Positions 36,190 to 46,317 of a DNA stretch of 64,000 nt are shown in pieces. The notes below the pieces were generated by a model. It was not told the DNA's origin, searched no databases, and worked only from the letters and a program-made list of their open reading frames with translations. This DNA comes from an uncultured Lachnospiraceae bacterium (GTDB lineage Bacteria; Bacillota; Clostridia; Lachnospirales; Lachnospiraceae): positions 1 to 64,000 of the forward strand of contig CANOFW010000001.1 of the NCBI GenBank assembly GCA_947565425.1, given 5' to 3'. The translations under genes and the position numbers were made by a program. The stretch's first letter is position 1. The number at the start of each line of letters is the position of its first letter.

Positions 36190-37137
36190 CTATTTTCTAG
36201 CCGTAATACTACGCCATTCTCCCTGACTACAAACTTCTAAAACTTCAAATCCAGCATCCATAACAGCCCTTCTTACCGCCTCTTCTTTAAAATCAATAAT
36301 CCCACTCATAATATAGATGCCATCCTTTTTGATATGATTGGGAATCACTGGCGTTAATGGAATAATGATATCAGCAAGAATATTAGCAACTACAATATCA
36401 TATCCATCCCCTACCTTTTTTTGCACATCCGCATCGTCAATAAGATTGCCATGGAAAAAATGATTGCCCTCCATAGGCAGACGATTAATTTGCATATTGT
36501 CTGCCGTCGCTTCCATACAGATGGGATCGATGTCCGTCCCGGTCACCGAAGAAGCTCCCAGTTTTAGACTGACGAGAGACAAGATACCGCTTCCACAACC
36601 AACATCCAGCACCCGGTCACCCGGCTTCATATATTTACAGAGCTGTCGAATACAAAGCTGAGTAGTCTCATGCTTTCCTGTGCCAAAAGATGTTCCGGGA
36701 TCAATCTCAATGATATGGCGATAATTTCCCTGGTCAGGCAACTCCTCCCAGGTCGGTTTTATGAGGATATCCTCAATTACAAAAGACTTGAAATATTTCT
36801 TCCAGTTATCAATCCAGTCCTTATCTTCCGTCTCTTTCTGGACAATCCTTGCGCTTCCCACATCTACAAACATTCTTAGATTTTCCAGCTCTTCGCGCAC
36901 GCGTGAGAGAAACTCTTCATGATCGCCGTCATCATCCAAGAAAAAGCTAATCTTAGCAAGTCCCTCGTCTGGCGGCAACTCCGGCAGAATATCTATATAC
37001 ATCTTTTCTTTATCTTCCTTTGAAAGCGGAAGATTATCTTCAATCTGTACCCCTGCAACTCCCAAATCTGCCAACATGCCACTGACTAAATCCTCAGCAT
37101 GGGTAGTCGTCTGGATAGTGTATTGTTTCCACTTCAT
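36190..37137 (-). CDS. prmA: Ribosomal protein L11 methyltransferase
   Basis: A 315-residue SAM-dependent enzyme that trimethylates ribosomal protein L11. The N-terminal substrate-recognition domain (MKWKQYTIQTTTHAEDLVSG) is followed by a class I methyltransferase domain with RVLDVGCGSGILSLVSLKLG near residue 180 and VVANILADIIIPL. It lies between the J-domain gene and rsmE on the same strand. Confidence 0.95.
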   Translation of the reverse strand: MKWKQYTIQTTTHAEDLVSGMLADLGVAGVQIEDNLPLSKEDKEKMYIDILPELPPDEGLAKISFFLDDDGDHEEFLSRVREELENLRMFVDVGSARIVQKETEDKDWIDNWKKYFKSFVIEDILIKPTWEELPDQGNYRHIIEIDPGTSFGTGKHETTQLCIRQLCKYMKPGDRVLDVGCGSGILSLVSLKLGASSVTGTDIDPICMEATADNMQINRLPMEGNHFFHGNLIDDADVQKKVGDGYDIVVANILADIIIPLTPVIPNHIKKDGIYIMSGIIDFKEEAVRRAVMDAGFEVLEVCSQGEWRSITARK

Positions 37138-37145
37138 ATTTACTC

Positions 37146-37637
37146 CTAAGAATTGAATTGTTTTTTCAGACTTTCATAGGCTCGATTAATTACCTGCAAT
37201 GTACCAGTATCGCCCGACACATTGTCTGGATGGTAAATTTTCGTAAGGTCTTTGTACCTCTTTTTCAGGGCATGAATATTATCCACTCCTGAAAAGAACA
37301 TCTGCGCCTGCGGAGCAAGCTCTTCTATATTCTTCCCCGGACGGCTCTGCGCACCACGAGAATAACGTTTCTTTTCAGCTTCTATATCCTCTTTGTCCTG
37401 GGCAAGCCTCTGCAATTCCCCCTCCAGGATTTTCCACTTCATCTGGAATAGATTTTTTTCCTCTGCCATACGCTTTTTTTCCAAACTCTGTCTCCGGTAG
37501 AAATCCTGCTGCTCCTGTTTGAATCTGCGTCTGTCTTCCTCCAGTTGCTTTCTCTCTTTGCGCAGCATTCCGGACTGAAGCTCCTCCGACATTGGTTCCC
37601 GAATCATTCTCCCCATCTGCCGTTTCGGCTGATCCAT
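37146..37637 (-). CDS. J-domain protein with an N-terminal coiled coil
   Basis: A 163-residue protein. The N-terminal 95 residues are a charged, coiled-coil helix rich in Lys, Glu, Gln and Arg. The C-terminal part is a J domain with the HPD motif (IYHPDN near residue 134), so it can stimulate an Hsp70 such as the DnaK encoded 5 kb away. It has no zinc-finger or substrate-binding domains, so it is a class C J-protein. The start at 37637 follows TAAAGGGGGAAGAAAG; the frame extends 12 codons upstream. Confidence 0.85.
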   Translation of the reverse strand: MDQPKRQMGRMIREPMSEELQSGMLRKERKQLEEDRRRFKQEQQDFYRRQSLEKKRMAEEKNLFQMKWKILEGELQRLAQDKEDIEAEKKRYSRGAQSRPGKNIEELAPQAQMFFSGVDNIHALKKRYKDLTKIYHPDNVSGDTGTLQVINRAYESLKKQFNS

Positions 37638-37739
37638 CTTTCTTCCCCCTTTATACCTGCCCAGTCTGGGCACAGCCGACTTACGTCGGCATGACTTCTG
37701 GGGTTAGGGCGCAAAACGCCCTACCTCCTAACAGTTCTG

Positions 37740-40700
37740 TTACTTTTTCACCTTTTTTACGCTTTTTACATTACTGTACGCTCCGTAAATTTTATCTCCA
37801 TCGACACGCGTATAGGCACGCATGCGGAAACTATATGATTTTTTCTTACTCAGCCCCGTTTTTGTAAAAGTGAGCGTACTGCCTTTTCCTACTGTTTTTA
37901 CTTTCTTATACTTGCCACTGCCAGTTTTCATAAAAATCTCATATCCACTGGCGCCAGAAACTCGTTTCCATGTAAGCCGAATCTTATTGCTCCCTTTTCG
38001 CTTTGCCGTACTTAATTTTGCTTTCTGAGGCGTAGTTGCCGTCTTTACTGCTGCGGTATCCTTGGCAAAAACATTCTGCCGATTGACGACACGGTAAGGC
38101 GTAACTCTCAGCGTGTAAATGGTTGCTGAACTCAAATTCGTATAAGTATAAGTGTTCCCTGTGACAAACTTGGTGGAAATCACATTAGCACCTTTATAAA
38201 ACATGAGACGATAATTTACCCCCGCTGTCTTTTTCCAAGAAAAAGTCAAGGAATTTGTTGTTCTTTTGGACAGTTTCAGATTTGATACCCTTGCTGGCCT
38301 TGCCGGTGCAAGCATAGAAATTTCTTCTGTATATATTTTGCCGCACAATTTACAAGTATAAGTCCTCTGTCCTTTTTGCGTCTCCGTAGGCTTTTTATCT
38401 ACTACACACTCATACTGATGTCCTGGACATACAATCTCTACCGACACCTCTATATCGATAACCATCTGATAATTAACCTGGTCTGCGGGCCTGTAACAAA
38501 CCAAAAACTTCTCATATCCTATCTTCGTAAGCTTGGTTTCAGGGTCCGACTGCCAGAGAAAACCGTCCGGCAATTCTATCGAACCAAGAGCCGCACCACT
38601 AGAACCCTTGAGGTTCATAGGCACTGTATATTTCGGAACTGCACGCGTAATCTCCACTTTAACGCTGCCAACAAAAGGCTGATATCCGTCTCTTGCTACT
38701 TTGTACATCAGATCGTATATCCCAGCATTAATCATCTCCGGCTGCTGATCTTGGAACGCCTCGCCTTGCAGAGCAAATTGAACGGAATCATCATCCATGA
38801 GCCCATTAATTGTAATAGTATAAGACTTACCAGTATAAATTCCTGTGACATCCGAAGCCGTTATCCCTGTAATCACAGGCAAATCTTTATCAATCTCCTC
38901 TGTATAAGTATGCCCACAAAGCGTACAGGTATAAGTCATCACTCCGTTGTGATCTTCTGTGGGGGGTGTTGTTATCTCAGAAGCATATTTGTGTCCCGGA
39001 CATTCCACCTCTACTTCAACTTCTATACCGCTGACAGTTTTATAATTTTTGCTATCTTTGGGTATATATTTTACGAGATATTTCTTTGTCCCTTTGCCTT
39101 CCAGGATTATATTTGCATCTGTCTGCCAGACAAAACCGTCCGGCAGTTCTACTGAACCAAGATTCTTCCCTATGTACCCGATAAGGCCCGTTGGTGCTTC
39201 ATAGGAAGGCTCTGCCTTCTCAATCGTCACCGACGCTTTGCCAAAAAAGGCGGTATAACCGTCCCGGTTTACTTTATACCGGACTTCATATTTGCCTGCA
39301 TCTATCATCTGCGGCTGCACAGACTGATATACCCCGTCTGCTCCTGCATACTGTACCACATCGCCGTCTTTGAGCCCCTTGACCTCTATCATATAAGGAC
39401 TGCCATTATAGACCCCTGTTACATCCTCAGCGGTAATTCCAGATAATACCGGAAGCGTAAGTTTTCGTATCATCTGTTTCTGTGACAAATTCGGTTCACT
39501 TTGCGGCGCATACCAGAATTCATCGCCGCGTACCGTAAATCCATAAATTGATTTGCCGAAAAGATCCTGCGGGCTATAGAGATTTTTCACACTTCCATCT
39601 ACGCTTACCTGCCAAATTTCTGTCTGTGTATTAAAATAAAGATTGTTATTCGCTTTAGAAAGATACATAAAACTTCCGGAATAAAACATCCCATCGCTTA
39701 TCCAAACGGAGACAGCATGTACTTCCTCATAACTATCACCCAACAACTGACCGTGTTTCTTCTTTAACAATTTGACTGCCTTGGTGATATCGCTTTCTTC
39801 CTTCTGATATTGCGAATAGTACCACGCTCCATTAAAATAACAGATTGCCGAATTAACGCTGGACCAAAATGCATTATCGTAATAAGAAGAAACTGCTGTA
39901 TGATTCTTGCTCCAGGAAAAATGGTTATTGCCTGATGGTGCATTGGGACTGTTATTCGATATCTTGCTATCACTTAACAGAAAATAACTATGTCCTACCC
40001 TGCCAATACAATCCCATGCCGGATCGTCCCAAGTAGCATCCACATGATACCAACTGCCGCCAATCTCAATCATATTCCAAGCATGCGCCATCGCACTGCT
40101 GCTGACTACTTCACAGGAAATCCCCAGCTTATCTCTCATAATATAACAAAAAGCATCTGCATAACCGTCACACACAGCAGTCTTATTTACCAACGAGCCA
40201 TACATGGTGTGAGAAAGCTCTGGCACACGGTTATTCTGATAATTTTCATAATCATATTCACAATTCTGTACCAAGTAATCGTGTATTACAAGCGCCTGCT
40301 GATAATCATCCAAAGAGTCATCCACCTGAGACACGGCCTCCGTTACCGCCGCTTCTAATTCCTGCCGCATCCTTGTAAGGTCATCCTTCGTCAACCCATC
40401 AAGATATGACACTGTATAAGACTTAACGGTATCTCCTATGTAGGAATATTGAAATTGACCTTTTACATAGAATAACTGCGGGTTATTATTTAATATCTTG
40501 AAAAACTCTTCTACTTCTGCAACCGGAAGATTATAGGCTGATACATCTATCGTCGGCTCCATGTTCTCCAATGCCGCAACAATATATTCCTCCAGAGACT
40601 GTCCCGCAGCTCTTGTCAGGCTACGCTTCTGCCCCACTGCAAACCTTAGCGCCGGTTCTCCATAGTATTCCTCATTATACCGTTCATCCCCGCTTTGCGT

Positions 40701-40802
40701 GACACTCTCGCTCTTTACCGTATTCGCCTGCGCATGTACCTGAACTGCGCTGATTACGAGAAACGCCATCGCCAAAAGCGGCACAAAATATCTTTTCTTC
40801 AT
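37740..40802 (-). CDS. Secreted transglutaminase-like protein with duplicated modules and two FnIII domains
   Basis: A 1020-residue exported protein with signal peptide MKKRYFVPLLAMAFLVISA (cleavage near VHAQA). A transglutaminase/protease-like domain holds the triad: Cys-211 (NKTAVCDGYADAF), His-240 (SAMAHAWNM) and Asp-255 (YHVDATWDD). Residues 310-440 are a beta-rich region that may be a propeller. Residues about 452-642 and 643-830 are a tandem duplication of a 190-residue block. Each block has a beta module (GITAEDVTGVYNG / GITASDVTGIYTG), the phrase GSVELPDGFVWQ / GSIELPDGFLWQ, and CPGH...YTCTLCG / CPGH...YTCKLCG, which look like small zinc knuckles. Two FnIII-like domains end it. It has its own promoter. 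The substrate is unknown; a wall-associated role is likely. Confidence 0.9.
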   Translation of the reverse strand: MKKRYFVPLLAMAFLVISAVQVHAQANTVKSESVTQSGDERYNEEYYGEPALRFAVGQKRSLTRAAGQSLEEYIVAALENMEPTIDVSAYNLPVAEVEEFFKILNNNPQLFYVKGQFQYSYIGDTVKSYTVSYLDGLTKDDLTRMRQELEAAVTEAVSQVDDSLDDYQQALVIHDYLVQNCEYDYENYQNNRVPELSHTMYGSLVNKTAVCDGYADAFCYIMRDKLGISCEVVSSSAMAHAWNMIEIGGSWYHVDATWDDPAWDCIGRVGHSYFLLSDSKISNNSPNAPSGNNHFSWSKNHTAVSSYYDNAFWSSVNSAICYFNGAWYYSQYQKEESDITKAVKLLKKKHGQLLGDSYEEVHAVSVWISDGMFYSGSFMYLSKANNNLYFNTQTEIWQVSVDGSVKNLYSPQDLFGKSIYGFTVRGDEFWYAPQSEPNLSQKQMIRKLTLPVLSGITAEDVTGVYNGSPYMIEVKGLKDGDVVQYAGADGVYQSVQPQMIDAGKYEVRYKVNRDGYTAFFGKASVTIEKAEPSYEAPTGLIGYIGKNLGSVELPDGFVWQTDANIILEGKGTKKYLVKYIPKDSKNYKTVSGIEVEVEVECPGHKYASEITTPPTEDHNGVMTYTCTLCGHTYTEEIDKDLPVITGITASDVTGIYTGKSYTITINGLMDDDSVQFALQGEAFQDQQPEMINAGIYDLMYKVARDGYQPFVGSVKVEITRAVPKYTVPMNLKGSSGAALGSIELPDGFLWQSDPETKLTKIGYEKFLVCYRPADQVNYQMVIDIEVSVEIVCPGHQYECVVDKKPTETQKGQRTYTCKLCGKIYTEEISMLAPARPARVSNLKLSKRTTNSLTFSWKKTAGVNYRLMFYKGANVISTKFVTGNTYTYTNLSSATIYTLRVTPYRVVNRQNVFAKDTAAVKTATTPQKAKLSTAKRKGSNKIRLTWKRVSGASGYEIFMKTGSGKYKKVKTVGKGSTLTFTKTGLSKKKSYSFRMRAYTRVDGDKIYGAYSNVKSVKKVKK

Positions 40803-40885
40803 AACTTCCTCCTGCTTATCGCGTCTTCTTAACATTCATTGCCTCTCACATCCGTAACTCTTTTGTTCTTTCCTACACTGCTTCC

Positions 40886-40914
40886 ATTATATAATAGGCA
40901 AAACAGATTGGCAA
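40886..40914 (-). promoter_or_regulatory. Sigma-A promoter for the transglutaminase gene
   Basis: Minus strand TTGCCA (40914-40909), 17-base spacer, TATAAT (40891-40886), starting directly after the dnaJ terminator. Confidence 0.65.
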
Positions 40915-40954
40915 GAAAAAAAGCTGTACTCTGCGGTAACTCACAGAATACAGC
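40915..40954 (-). terminator. Terminator of the hrcA-grpE-dnaK-dnaJ operon
   Basis: Minus strand GCTGTATTCTGTG pairs with CGCAGAGTACAGC (G-T wobbles allowed), followed by TTTTTTT. It lies 8 bases past the dnaJ stop. Confidence 0.88.
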
Positions 40955-40961
40955 CCATTTT

Positions 40962-42137
40962 CTACATATCTTCCAATGTCTCTTTAATCTTTCCCATAAA
41001 CCCTTTTTTCTTCTTCTCTGTTCCCGCTGCGCCATCCTGTTTCCTTAAAGACTGCCCGCTCACCTCGTCAAACTTGCGCAGCGCTTCCTTTGCCTCAGCG
41101 TTTAAGCTAGTTGGCACCTGGACTACCAAGGTAACATAATGATCACCGCGTATGGAAGCATTGCGCAGTGACGGAATACCTTTTCCTTTGAGACGTATTC
41201 TGGTATCTGTCTGCGTACCAGGCTTTACATCGTATAAAATATCACCGTCAATCGTATTGATACGCACCTCGCCACCTAAAGCTGCCTGTGCAAATGAAAT
41301 CGGCGCTGTCGAGTAGATATTGATATCTTGACGCTGGAAGATTGGATGCCTGCTGACATTCACTTCTACAAGCAGATCTCCTCTGGGTCCGCCATTCGTA
41401 CCTGGCTCTCCCTTTTCCCGGATACGGACACTCTGCCCATTATCAATACCTGCCGGAATCGAGACTTTGATCTTCTTGCGCTTTGCGATATAACCGGTGC
41501 CATGACAATCCGGGCATTTATCTTTGATTATTTTGCCAGTTCCCCGGCAATCCGGGCATGTCTGCACATTCTGTACCATACTGCCAAAGAAGCTCTGCGT
41601 ATAAACGACCTTACCTTTACCGCCGCATTTTGAACATGTCTCTGGACTAGTTCCCGGTTTGGCTCCAGTCGTATGGCACGTCTGACACTCATCTTTCAAT
41701 GTAATCTCAATTTCTTTCTCACAGCCAAACGCCGCCTCCTCGAAGGTCACACGCACGGCTGCACGTAAATTTGCTCCCTTCATAGGACCATTGCTGGCTG
41801 AAGAGCGCCTACGCCCTCCGCCAAAAAAATCGCCAAATATATCACCAAATATATCGTTAAAATCCATACCGGAGAAATCGAATCCTCCACCTCCGCCCAT
41901 ACCGCCTTCAAATGCGGCATGACCGAATTGATCGTACTGACGCTTCTTATCCGGATCACTCAGCACTGCATATGCCTCAGATGCTTCTTTAAATTTTTTT
42001 TCTGCTTCCGCGTCACCCGGGTTCATGTCAGGATGATACTTTTTGGCAAGCTGACGGTATGCCTTTTTAATCGTTGCATCATCTGCACTTTTATCAACGC
42101 CCAGGACTTCGTAATAGTCTCTCTTCTGCTCTGCCAT
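40962..42137 (-). CDS. dnaJ: Chaperone protein DnaJ
   Basis: A 391-residue class A Hsp40 that stimulates DnaK ATPase and delivers substrates. The J domain has HPD ([10 protein letters not shown] near residue 35), then a Gly/Phe-rich linker ([13 protein letters not shown]). The cysteine-rich zinc domain has four CxxCxGxG-type repeats ([32 protein letters not shown]), followed by two C-terminal beta domains. The ATG at 42137 follows AAAAAAGGGAGTTTATC. It is the last gene of the HrcA-controlled operon. Confidence 0.97.
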   Translation of the reverse strand: MAEQKRDYYEVLGVDKSADDATIKKAYRQLAKKYHPDMNPGDAEAEKKFKEASEAYAVLSDPDKKRQYDQFGHAAFEGGMGGGGGFDFSGMDFNDIFGDIFGDFFGGGRRRSSASNGPMKGANLRAAVRVTFEEAAFGCEKEIEITLKDECQTCHTTGAKPGTSPETCSKCGGKGKVVYTQSFFGSMVQNVQTCPDCRGTGKIIKDKCPDCHGTGYIAKRKKIKVSIPAGIDNGQSVRIREKGEPGTNGGPRGDLLVEVNVSRHPIFQRQDINIYSTAPISFAQAALGGEVRINTIDGDILYDVKPGTQTDTRIRLKGKGIPSLRNASIRGDHYVTLVVQVPTSLNAEAKEALRKFDEVSGQSLRKQDGAAGTEKKKKGFMGKIKETLEDM

Positions 42138-42221
42138 GATAAACTCCCTTTTTTGCAAGTTATCTGTGAAAACCAGCCGCTACATGCTCCGCATTCTCGC
42201 GCCTTCCATCATTCATTGTTT

Positions 42222-44102
<1,881 letters not shown>

Positions 44103-44158
44103 TTAAAAATGATTATCTGAATTATTTATAGTGATTGGGTGTCAAACTTGCTATAATT

Positions 44159-44833
44159 TTATTGGACTACTGCTACCATACTATGCCTTACCACGCTGTC
44201 CCGGTACATATAACCTTTTTGAAGCTCCTGTGCCACTACGCCGGATTCAAATTCGTCGCTCTCCACCTGCATGACTGCATTGTGAAACTCGGGGTCAAAC
44301 TCTGTTCCCACTGCTTCAATCGGCTTCACTTCTAGGTTCTCCAGCTCCGTCATAAGCTGTTTATATATTTTATCCATTCCCTCTACAAAAGGGTCGCCTT
44401 TCGCGTCCTCGGGAACAGCGGATAAACCTCTCTCAAAATTATCTACCACCGGAAGGATTTTCTCAATAATGCTTTTGGCTCCCACCTCAAACATCTGCGC
44501 CTTCTCCTTCTCCGTACGTTTACGAAAATTATCAAACTCTGCCATTTGACGCTGCACACGGTCGTTCAGCTCAGCAATCTTCTCTTCCTGCTTATTCTTT
44601 TTTTCCTTTTTCTTAAATAAGCCCTTTTTTCCGCTCTGTTCTTCTCCGGAATTCTCTTCCGCCACAATTTCTTCTTCAGAATTCTCTTCTATCGCTTCTT
44701 CTTCCACTTCTGAAGTTCCCTTTTCCCCATCTGCGTCAGCCTCACAATCGGCTTCCTCCATGACACAATCGGCTTCTTCCATGCTATCCGTTGTTGTATC
44801 TATGTCTTTGTTATCCGTCGCTTCCATATCCAT
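44159..44833 (-). CDS. grpE: Nucleotide exchange factor GrpE
   Basis: A 224-residue GrpE that releases ADP from DnaK. The N-terminal 75 residues are a long, very acidic low-complexity tail (repeats of MEEADC and EENS). A dimerising helix follows (EEKIAELNDRVQRQMAEFDN), then FDNFRKRTEKEK, and a C-terminal beta domain with GTEFDPEFHNAVM. The tail is longer than in Bacillus and contains three cysteines, which is unusual. Confidence 0.95.
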   Translation of the reverse strand: MDMEATDNKDIDTTTDSMEEADCVMEEADCEADADGEKGTSEVEEEAIEENSEEEIVAEENSGEEQSGKKGLFKKKEKKNKQEEKIAELNDRVQRQMAEFDNFRKRTEKEKAQMFEVGAKSIIEKILPVVDNFERGLSAVPEDAKGDPFVEGMDKIYKQLMTELENLEVKPIEAVGTEFDPEFHNAVMQVESDEFESGVVAQELQKGYMYRDSVVRHSMVAVVQ

Positions 44834-44849
44834 CCACCTCTCTGCTCAC

Positions 44850-45890
44850 TTATTTGTCTTTATTTTTTTGAAACACGGAATCTAGCTGACTTTTCAAAGT
44901 CTTTAGATTATCCATGACATTCTCATAATCCATGCGCTTGGGACCAATGATTCCAATGGTTCCTCGCATTCCTTCGCCAAGCTGATACGTTGCTGTCACC
45001 ACACTACAATCTTTCATATTCTGAATCGGCGACTCATCTCCTATATAAACCTGAATTCCAGTCTGCTCCCCGGAAGAAAACGCCTCATTTACCAAAGTAA
45101 CTAGCTGCTGTTTCTCTTCAAAAGCACTTAACAGTTCACTTGCCTTCTGGGAATCACTCAATTCTGGATATTTCAGAATATTCGTAGTCCCGCTGGTATA
45201 AATCTCTAACTCTTCATCCTCCTCAAACGCACATGCCAAAGCATCCAGTACGTCGCCCACAATATTGCTGTGGATTCCCGCCTGCTCTTTGAGCTTTGCA
45301 ATTGTCGCCAAATTAATCTGATCCGCCGACAAGCCATTGAGACTACTGTTGAGCAGAATATTTAATTTCAATAAAGTTTCATTATCTAAGGCTTCCCTGG
45401 TAGAAATCATCTTATTCTTTACCATATTGCCCTCTGTCACAATGACGGCAAGAAGTTGTTCCTCATCTACCTGCGAAAGCTGTAAAAACTTCACCTTATT
45501 CCGTTGATAAGACGGCGCTGTTATCATTGCCGTGTAGTTGGTATTCGCCGCTAACGTCTTTGCCACTTGCTGCAATACCTGTTCCACACGCTCTGTATGC
45601 TCAATCATGAACTCCTTCATCTGTGTAACTTCCCGATCCTTCTCTAAAATCAGGTTGTCTACATAAAAGCGATAGCCTTTATCGGAAGGGATTCTACCCG
45701 CAGAAGTGTGCGGCTGAAGGATATAGCCAAGCTCCTCTAAATCCGACATTTCATTACGAATTGTCGCAGAACTCAGATTCAAATCAGAATACTTTGAAAT
45801 CGTCCTCGAGCCTACCGGCTCACCTGTATCCAGATAGTTACGGATGATGGCATTTAAAATTTTCCTTTTGCGTTCGTCCAACTCCTGCAT
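44850..45890 (-). CDS. hrcA: Heat-inducible transcription repressor HrcA
   Basis: A 346-residue repressor that binds CIRCE and is kept active by GroE. The N-terminal winged-helix DNA-binding domain contains GEPVGSRTISKYSDLNLSSA and a following TIRNEMSDLEELGYI. A GAF-like and inserted dimerisation domain follow. The ATG at 45890 follows AGCAGGAAGGAAGATTGTA; the frame extends upstream into the CIRCE element. First gene of the operon, autoregulated. Confidence 0.97.
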   Translation of the reverse strand: MQELDERKRKILNAIIRNYLDTGEPVGSRTISKYSDLNLSSATIRNEMSDLEELGYILQPHTSAGRIPSDKGYRFYVDNLILEKDREVTQMKEFMIEHTERVEQVLQQVAKTLAANTNYTAMITAPSYQRNKVKFLQLSQVDEEQLLAVIVTEGNMVKNKMISTREALDNETLLKLNILLNSSLNGLSADQINLATIAKLKEQAGIHSNIVGDVLDALACAFEEDEELEIYTSGTTNILKYPELSDSQKASELLSAFEEKQQLVTLVNEAFSSGEQTGIQVYIGDESPIQNMKDCSVVTATYQLGEGMRGTIGIIGPKRMDYENVMDNLKTLKSQLDSVFQKNKDK

Positions 45891-45916
45891 TACAATCTTC
45901 CTTCCTGCTCTTGTTG

Positions 45917-45943
45917 TTAGCACTCAACTTTCAAGAGTGCTAA
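45917..45943. promoter_or_regulatory. CIRCE operator (HrcA binding site)
   Basis: A perfect TTAGCACTC (45917-45925), 9-base spacer, GAGTGCTAA (45935-45943). It lies between the hrcA promoter and start codon, so bound HrcA blocks transcription of hrcA-grpE-dnaK-dnaJ until heat or misfolded protein draws GroE away. Confidence 0.97.
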
Positions 45944-45955
45944 CATCTATGTATT

Positions 45956-45984
45956 AAGATAGCACTATCAAAATTTCTTGTCAA
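45956..45984 (-). promoter_or_regulatory. Sigma-A promoter of the hrcA operon
   Basis: Minus strand TTGACA (45984-45979), 17-base spacer, TATCTT (45961-45956). The predicted start point lies just ahead of CIRCE. Confidence 0.8.
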
Positions 45985-46012
45985 TAGGAATTTGAGAATT
46001 TATACTTTGTTT

Positions 46013-46305
46013 ATAAATTCAGAACCCCATAGGAATAAAAATCCAGACCTTCCAAATTTATTTGGTAAGGGCTGGGGTTCTATTCCTATGAGGGTGATAA
46101 TCCTCACAGCCACAGGCTAGAGCTTTAGGAGGAAAGCAAATGCGAAGCATTTCCGGAATGCTTTCCGACGAGTTGGCAGGTGACGCAAAGCGGCGCGTGC
46201 CGATACCGCGAAAGCGATTGGCAGCTTTGCTGACATGCCTGTGGCTGGGGGGTTCTGAATTTATCGTTCAACCTTATTTAGGATAGGCGGGGGTTCTGAA
46301 TTTAT
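46013..46305. repeat. Branched nested palindrome with a duplicated outer arm, between hrcA and asnB
   Basis: The outer arm ATAAATTCAGAACCCC (46013-46028) pairs perfectly with GGGGTTCTGAATTTAT (46249-46264), and the latter is repeated at 46290-46305 within a direct repeat of about 30 bases, 41 bases apart. Inside are arm 1, CATAGGAATA/TATTCCTATG (46028-46090) with further nested pairs, and arm 2, AGCCACAGGC (46108-46117) with GCCTGTGGCT (46237-46246). Arm 2 encloses GGAAAGCA/TGCTTTCC and AAATGC-GAA-GCATTT. No coding capacity. It fills the 45.99-46.31 kb gap between the hrcA promoter and the end of asnB. Confidence 0.8.
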
Positions 46306-46317
46306 TCCTCAACCTTA

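Noticed and set aside
38376-39155. 259-codon plus-strand ORF opposite the transglutaminase gene
   Set aside because: Long only because of the antisense frame; it repeats because the sense gene has duplicated blocks, and it has no ribosome site.
40829-41035. 68-codon minus-strand ORF spanning the dnaJ end and the transglutaminase promoter
   Set aside because: It covers the dnaJ terminator and a promoter and overlaps dnaJ out of frame; no ribosome site.
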